From NCBI RefSeq assembly GCF_963457605.1, contig NZ_OY735139.1:558001-622000 (forward strand): a DNA stretch of 64,000 bases, in the 5' to 3' direction. Position 1 is the stretch's first letter; every line of letters starts with the position of its first letter. Shown one piece after another: positions 60,039 to 64,000 of this stretch. The position numbers and the translations under genes are program-made. Below the pieces are notes generated by a model. That model had not been told where the DNA came from. It was given only the letters and a program-made list of their open reading frames with translations, and made no database searches. The DNA comes from an uncultured Gellertiella sp. GTDB lineage: Bacteria > Pseudomonadota > Alphaproteobacteria > Rhizobiales > Rhizobiaceae.

Positions 60039-60503
60039 TCAGATGCAAGCGAATTCGCTGGAAGTTATGCGGCAGCGGTCACACATACGGTGTCCGGCAT
60101 GTTCAGATCGGATCGGGCGTCGGCACGTGATGCACGGCCTCGTCGTCGCACGCGCAGCACGATCCGACGCCCGGACGCCGAGGCGTGATGCCATCGTTTC
60201 CAGCGCTTTCTGAGACCTCCCGGTAATATGGACGTCCTTCACAGGGATCCCCGCTGCCAGCCCGGCAACGAGCAAATCGAGTTCGGCCTGAGACCAGGTA
60301 CGTACATTCGGATGGTAGTCAGAAGAACGCCGCGGCTGATGCTTGTTGGTGAGCTTAAGGCGGCATGCGCGCGTCTGGATCGAGCCCGGAGTCCGGTGTG
60401 GCAGCCAGATGTCGGCCGTACGCTTTCCCGCCGCGAGCTGGTCGCGAATGAGCTGATCCTCCTCGTCCGTCCAGATTTTATGTCCAGCTACCGTCGTCTG
60501 CAT
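60039..60503 (-). CDS. Predicted DNA-binding protein with SANT-like N-terminus and zinc ribbon
   Basis: ATG 60503 (AGAGGGCGG upstream) gives 154 residues. KIWTDEEDQLIRDQLAAGKRTADIWLPHRTPGSIQTRACRL is a Myb/SANT-like helix-turn-helix of the type used by gcrA-like or phage regulators, with a second related copy at TWSQAELDLLVAGLAAGIPVKDV...SQKALETMASRL. The C-terminus has C-x2-C (CITCRRP) and C-x2-C (MCDRC), a likely zinc ribbon. It probably regulates genes of this arm. Confidence 0.65.
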   Translation of the reverse strand: MQTTVAGHKIWTDEEDQLIRDQLAAGKRTADIWLPHRTPGSIQTRACRLKLTNKHQPRRSSDYHPNVRTWSQAELDLLVAGLAAGIPVKDVHITGRSQKALETMASRLGVRASDRAARATTRPCITCRRPIRSEHAGHRMCDRCRITSSEFACI

Positions 60504-60562
60504 GTCACCGCCCTCTTTTGAAGAGAAGGATGCGGCGTCGGCCTGCCGGCCGCAACGCAGCT

Positions 60563-60838
60563 TCATCGAGGAAGCGACTGGTAGTCCAGGCGGTTGCCAA
60601 CCCGATTCTGACACCCAGTGCACCGCAAGCGTTCTTGGATGGAGGTCAGAGATACCGTCGGTCCGAGCATTTTTGTCACCCAGTGACGGCTTACCTCGGC
60701 GCGGCGGCTACACATCGGGCACGTGGCGACCAAGATGCACCACGAAGGCAGATCGGCGAGGACGACGTCGGTAATCGGGGGTGCCTTCGGCGACGTCCGT
60801 GAGTGCGGAATCAGATCGATGGATCGGCGGTGCTGCAT
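60563..60838 (-). CDS. Small zinc-ribbon protein
   Basis: The 91 residues contain two C-x2-C pairs (TCPMCSRRAEV and RCTGCQNRVGNRL) separated by about 28 residues, a treble-clef or zinc-ribbon layout. The start lacks a strong ribosome site, so confidence is moderate. It lies upstream of the SANT-like gene on the same strand and may be co-expressed. Confidence 0.5.
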   Translation of the reverse strand: MQHRRSIDLIPHSRTSPKAPPITDVVLADLPSWCILVATCPMCSRRAEVSRHWVTKMLGPTVSLTSIQERLRCTGCQNRVGNRLDYQSLPR

Positions 60839-61086
60839 GCGCCGGAGTAGAACAAAAAGTGAACAGAAGAGTCAAGGCGGACGTCTCGAATCTTGCAGCT
60901 AGGCGCATCACGCTGGTGATCTCGGCTGCGGATGACGGTTATCCACAATCTGTTGACGAGTGCTCGAAAACACGAAGAAAACCTGTCAACAAAATTCCGG
61001 TGATTTGCTGGTGATTTTGGGGGCTGGAAGTGATTTGACTGCTGACTGTTTTTTCAGCGTAACTCCTTGATTTACAAGGAGGTTTT
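60839..61086. other. Right end of the island, non-coding
   Basis: No gene is supported. A DnaA-box-like TTATCCACA lies at 60939-60947 and the 17-bp sequence GTGATTTGACTGCTGAC at 61030-61046, both also present near the left end. A short hairpin (AACTCCTTGATTTACAAGGAGGTTT, in parts AACTCCTTG and CAAGGAGGTT, 61061-61085) directly follows the tRNA 3' end and could terminate it. Confidence 0.6.
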
Positions 61087-61162
<76 letters not shown>

Positions 61163-61298
61163 GTGCGCCGCATTCCCGTGGCGTGATGCGGCGTATAAAC
61201 AGGATCGGCGGGATTGTCCAGCGGCTGTTCGGAAAAAAATCCTCGATCCCTGCATTTTTTACCCGCGCCCGTGCAGAAGCCCGGATTTGCAAGGGAAA

Positions 61299-62210
61299 TC
61301 AGCAAAATAGCACGCCCTCTGCAATCCGCACCGCCTCGCCGCCGATGCGGGCATTGCTGACCTCGCCGTTCTGCGCGTCGATATGCAGATGGATGAGCGA
61401 GGGGCGGCCCATTTCGGTGCCCTGTTCGATCAGGCAGGCATGGTGGCCGTCGGGCAGTGCATCGAAACGGTGGATGGCACCCGACAGCGCCGCCACGGCC
61501 GAGCCGGTCGCAGGGTCCTCGGCAATCCCCATGTCGGCGGTAAACATCCGGGCGTGGAACTTTGCCGCATGGTGGATGCCGCCCCGGCAATAGACATAGG
61601 CGGAGGCAAGCTGCCCGTCGGCAAAGGGCGCGGCCTTTTCCCAGAGGGCGGCGTCAAACTCGATCCTTTCGGCAACGCCGGTATCGTGGATCGGCACCAG
61701 CAGATAGGGAACCCCGGCGCTCCACAGCGACGGCACATGGTTTTCAAAGCCGATTTCGGTGCTGCGGATGCCGAGCGCATCGGCCAGCGCCTCGCGGGGC
61801 GGCGCGGCCCCCATCTGCACGGAGCGGCGCGGCAGGTCGAATTCGGCAAAGCTGACCTCGCCTTCGGCAAGCCGGATGGCTGAGCGTACCGGGCCGACCC
61901 TCTCCTCCAGCACCGAGACCATGCTGATCGTCGCGCTGCCATGCGCCTTTTCGGCAATGGCAATCGCCGCGCCCACCGTCGGGTGGCCGGCAAAGGGCAG
62001 TTCGCGCCCTGGGGTGAAGATCCGCAGCGAGGCCGCATGGCCCGGTGTTTCCGGCGGGTGGATGAACACCGTTTCCGACAGGTTGAATTCGCGGGCGATC
62101 TGCTGCATCGCCGCATCCGAAAGGCCGTCGCTGTCATAAACCACCGCCAGCGGATTGCCCGCCAGCGCCCGGCCGGTAAAGACATCATAGATCCGGTAAG
62201 AACGCGCCAC
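61299..62210 (-). CDS. PhzF-family isomerase/epimerase-like protein
   Basis: GTG at 62210 is chosen because AAGGAG lies 6 nt upstream; the product has 303 residues. The PhzF fold is recognisable: YRIYDVFTGRALAGNPLAVV, then NLSETVF with Glu46 as the catalytic acid, TPGRELPFAGHPTVGAA, and GIAEDPATGSAVAAL in the second half. Family members isomerise diaminopimelate-like or aryl substrates; PhzF itself belongs to phenazine synthesis, but no other phz gene is here, so it is a generic family member. Confidence 0.88.
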   Translation of the reverse strand: MARSYRIYDVFTGRALAGNPLAVVYDSDGLSDAAMQQIAREFNLSETVFIHPPETPGHAASLRIFTPGRELPFAGHPTVGAAIAIAEKAHGSATISMVSVLEERVGPVRSAIRLAEGEVSFAEFDLPRRSVQMGAAPPREALADALGIRSTEIGFENHVPSLWSAGVPYLLVPIHDTGVAERIEFDAALWEKAAPFADGQLASAYVYCRGGIHHAAKFHARMFTADMGIAEDPATGSAVAALSGAIHRFDALPDGHHACLIEQGTEMGRPSLIHLHIDAQNGEVSNARIGGEAVRIAEGVLFC

Positions 62211-62264
62211 GCCAGTCTCCTTTTCAATCCACACCGGCCAACCTGCCCGACCCTGCCCCGCAGT

Positions 62265-63044
62265 TCAAGGCATGGCGGGCGGATTTGGCGGGGAGGCCGG
62301 CTGGGAAAGAACCATCTTCAGGATCGGCGGCATGAACTGGCTGTAGCAGTGAAGGGCGGGATCGGGATCAGTAATGGCAATCGCCGCCTCGATCTCCTTT
62401 TCGTGATCGACACGCATGTGCTGGCGGACCTGCTCCAGCATCTCCCCGGCGCTCAGCGCAAAGCGGTGAATGCGGAAGAACACCATGCCATGGTTCCAGC
62501 CAAGGCCATGCCAGCCGGAACCGGTCGTGCTGTCGCGAAGATCAAGCCCGGTTTCTTCCTTCAGCTCGCGGGCGGTGTTGGCGGCAAGGTCGACGCGCCC
62601 GTCGACAACATCCTCCGCCTCGAAAGAGCCTGCCGCGCAGTAGACGAGTCCCGGATTTGCGGTCTTCGCCCCCATCCGGATGGCGATCACGGCGCCATCG
62701 CTGGAAACCGGCACGCCCCAGGCAAAGGCATGGATACCGCCGCTCCTGTCCGTCTGCCTGCGCCACCAGAGATGGGTGGAATAGGGCACCAGGTGCCCCT
62801 CGCCCGTGAGCCTGTCACCCTCCAGTGACAGGCGGCGCTGGAACACCAGCCGGCCATTGTAAAGCGTCGGATTGGCCGCCACTTCCCGATCCCAGTTGTC
62901 AGCGATGGCCTGCCGGTTGGCGGCATGGAGCGGGTGCTCGCCCTCCAGAATCCGCAGCTCGATGTCGCGCAGCGGAAAGATGGTGCCATCGGGCGGGAAG
63001 CCATGAAGGCCGGGCTCGGGCGCAACAGGGGGATGCGTGTTCAC
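62265..63044 (-). CDS. Nudix hydrolase-like protein
   Basis: This protein (about 259 residues from GTG 63044; TTG 63074 also open) contains a Nudix-box-like stretch GSFEAEDVVDGRVDLAANTARELKEETGLDL, with the REL-EETGL core that binds metal; the loop before it is longer than in the textbook box. The N-terminal half (VFQRRLSLEGDRLTGEGHLVPYSTHLWW) fits eukaryote-like Nudix relatives. It probably hydrolyses a nucleoside diphosphate derivative. It lies 54 nt upstream of the PhzF-like gene on the same strand. Confidence 0.7.
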   Translation of the reverse strand: MNTHPPVAPEPGLHGFPPDGTIFPLRDIELRILEGEHPLHAANRQAIADNWDREVAANPTLYNGRLVFQRRLSLEGDRLTGEGHLVPYSTHLWWRRQTDRSGGIHAFAWGVPVSSDGAVIAIRMGAKTANPGLVYCAAGSFEAEDVVDGRVDLAANTARELKEETGLDLRDSTTGSGWHGLGWNHGMVFFRIHRFALSAGEMLEQVRQHMRVDHEKEIEAAIAITDPDPALHCYSQFMPPILKMVLSQPASPPNPPAMP

Positions 63045-63317
63045 AGGCGGTCTGGCTCCATGACGACGGGGCAAGCGAGCGCGGGGCCGGGGGAATCACC
63101 GCCCGGCGACGTCGTCGCGCCCTGTTCTTTACCGCCTCACCGGCCCCCGATGCAAAGCCTTGACTCCCCGCATCATGTATTTTAGGCATATCTTTAATTC
63201 GAGATTTATAATGTTATGAATGCCCCATAATTTGCACGGGGATCGTCACGGCGCATGGGGGCTTTCGCGGCTTGCGGCGCACGTGCCGGTCGGGTGGTTT
63301 TGACGATGGAGTGCGTG

Positions 63318-64000
63318 ATGTCGGGTGCGTCTTGCCGGTTCTCTTCCCGTCTTGTCGCCGGGCTTGCCCGGGCAGCCCGTTTCCTGCCGCTGATGCTGTT
63401 CTTCGGCTGCCTCCTGACGGGAGCGGGGATTGCCCGGCCGGCGATGGCTGATGATTTAGTCTCCCTTAAGGGCCCGTGGCCTAAGGTAGGGCCAACGACT
63501 GGCGGCACCAATTTAGGTATCATTGTGTATGGTGATGTAAGCCGTGTCGTGTCGGTGGAGCTCGGCGAGGTCACAATCTCCAAAGGGATTTCTTTCGGAA
63601 GTTATGGTGAAGCAAATTATATAAGTGGCGTTTTAAAACGCCTGCTAGAAAGATCGCGGGAAGTGTTCCGGTTTACGTCACCGTAATAGTGGGTCACAAC
63701 CATGCGGCCATTCGCGCTGTATCGGACCACTCCTTCACTTGGACAGATAACCCCACCTTGCCCGGGGAAGCCCCCGCCATTACCTCGATCTCGCCCGCAT
63801 CAGGCCCGGCGGGCGGTGGAACGCAGGTCACCATCGTCGGCACCAGTCTGGACGAGGCAACCTCTGTCACCATTGGCGGCAAGCAAGCGCCGATCCTCGA
63901 CTATGACAGCAAGACCGGTCTCACCGTCATCACTCCGGACCATGCGGAGGGGGCTGTGGATGTCGCGGTGACCAATGTTGTCGGTACGGGCACGCGCGCG
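63318..64000 (+). pseudogene. Exported IPT/TIG-domain protein with a frameshift, right end beyond window
   Basis: ATG 63318 (GGAG 7 nt upstream) starts a signal peptide (FLPLMLFFGCLLTGAGIARPAMA). The frame ends at TAA 63684, but a -1 shift around 63631-63638 (GTTTTAAAA) continues into KTPARKIAGSVPVYVTVIVGH and then ITSISPASGPAGGGTQVTIVGTSL...VTIGGKQAPILDYDSKTGLTVITP, a clear IPT/TIG repeat; the first frame has a degraded one (VGPTTGGTNLGIIVYGD). Either the gene is broken or the T4A4 tract supports frameshifting. Such proteins are cell-surface or secreted adhesin-like. Confidence 0.65.

Noticed and set aside
61299..62210. Phenazine biosynthesis phzF
   Set aside because: Only the family can be claimed; no other phenazine gene is present, and it lies outside the island.
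61941..62828. 295-codon plus-strand frame
   Set aside because: It is antisense to the PhzF-like and Nudix-like genes, which show family motifs in their own frames.

Overview
The window looks like chromosome of an alphaproteobacterium of the Rhizobiaceae type (Rhizobium/Agrobacterium relatives). The grounds are GC-rich coding, rhizobial gene families (N-carbamoylputrescine amidase, TadG-like pilus protein, DUF2778 L,D-transpeptidase-like protein, PhzF and Nudix proteins) and rhizobial insertion sequences of the IS21, IS3, IS5, IS630 and IS30 families. No database search was possible; all family names come from reading motifs.

Layout. (1) 1-10.2 kb is backbone, nearly all on the minus strand: an RHS-core protein running off the left edge, a SirB1/transglutaminase-like exported protein, a vanadium haloperoxidase plus FG-GAP/UnbV protein pair, N-carbamoylputrescine amidase, a TadG-like protein and a four-gene membrane operon with a ferric-reductase-like/Rieske protein. 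(2) 10.2-61.1 kb is an acquired island. It is bounded by a 50-bp direct repeat (one mismatch) of the 3' part of a tRNA-Lys(CTT) gene; the intact tRNA is at the right end (61087-61162) and the displaced 3' copy at the left end (10200-10249). No integrase is visible. (3) 10.5-16.2 kb is an insertion-sequence graveyard: an IS21 mosaic, then an IS3 fragment split by an IS5, which is itself split by an IS630. (4) 16.2-46.5 kb is a biosynthetic gene cluster. (5) 46.7-49.1 kb is a second IS pile (IS5 fragment, intact IS5-type, IS3). (6) 49.1-54.5 kb holds an IS-truncated Hsp70-like gene, a strongly palindromic spacer, an L,D-transpeptidase-like gene, and a MerR regulator with a divergent MFS exporter truncated by an IS21 end. 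(7) 54.6-57.1 kb is an intact IS21. (8) 57.1-61.1 kb has a truncated cytosine methyltransferase and small phage/plasmid-like hypothetical genes. (9) 61.1-64 kb returns to backbone: tRNA-Lys, PhzF-like, Nudix, and a frameshifted IPT/TIG-domain protein.

The biosynthetic cluster is the most interesting part. A plus-strand operon (17.7-31.3 kb, mostly 4-nt overlaps) encodes a MacB-like export system, a small membrane peptide, an acyl carrier protein, a lone acyl-CoA-dehydrogenase C-terminal-domain protein, two acyl-CoA dehydrogenases, an unrecognised protein, a MATE exporter, three KAS III-like proteins and a fold-III PLP decarboxylase of the LysA/BtrK/exosortase-associated type. After an IS630 follow a type II thioesterase and a 1259-residue AMP-ligase/ketoreductase/carrier protein. 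A minus-strand operon (46.5-40.3 kb) encodes an acyl-CoA-ligase-like enzyme, a second carrier protein, a DltA-like amino-acid ligase, a fourth KAS III-like protein, a luciferase-like monooxygenase and an exported protein. A phosphopantetheinyl transferase, an FMN reductase and a membrane AraC-type regulator complete the set. Inferred logic: an amino acid is activated and loaded on a carrier protein, decarboxylated, dehydrogenated and/or hydroxylated while tethered, joined or transferred by KAS III-like enzymes, extended or reduced on the AL-KR-ACP protein, released and exported. The product is unknown.
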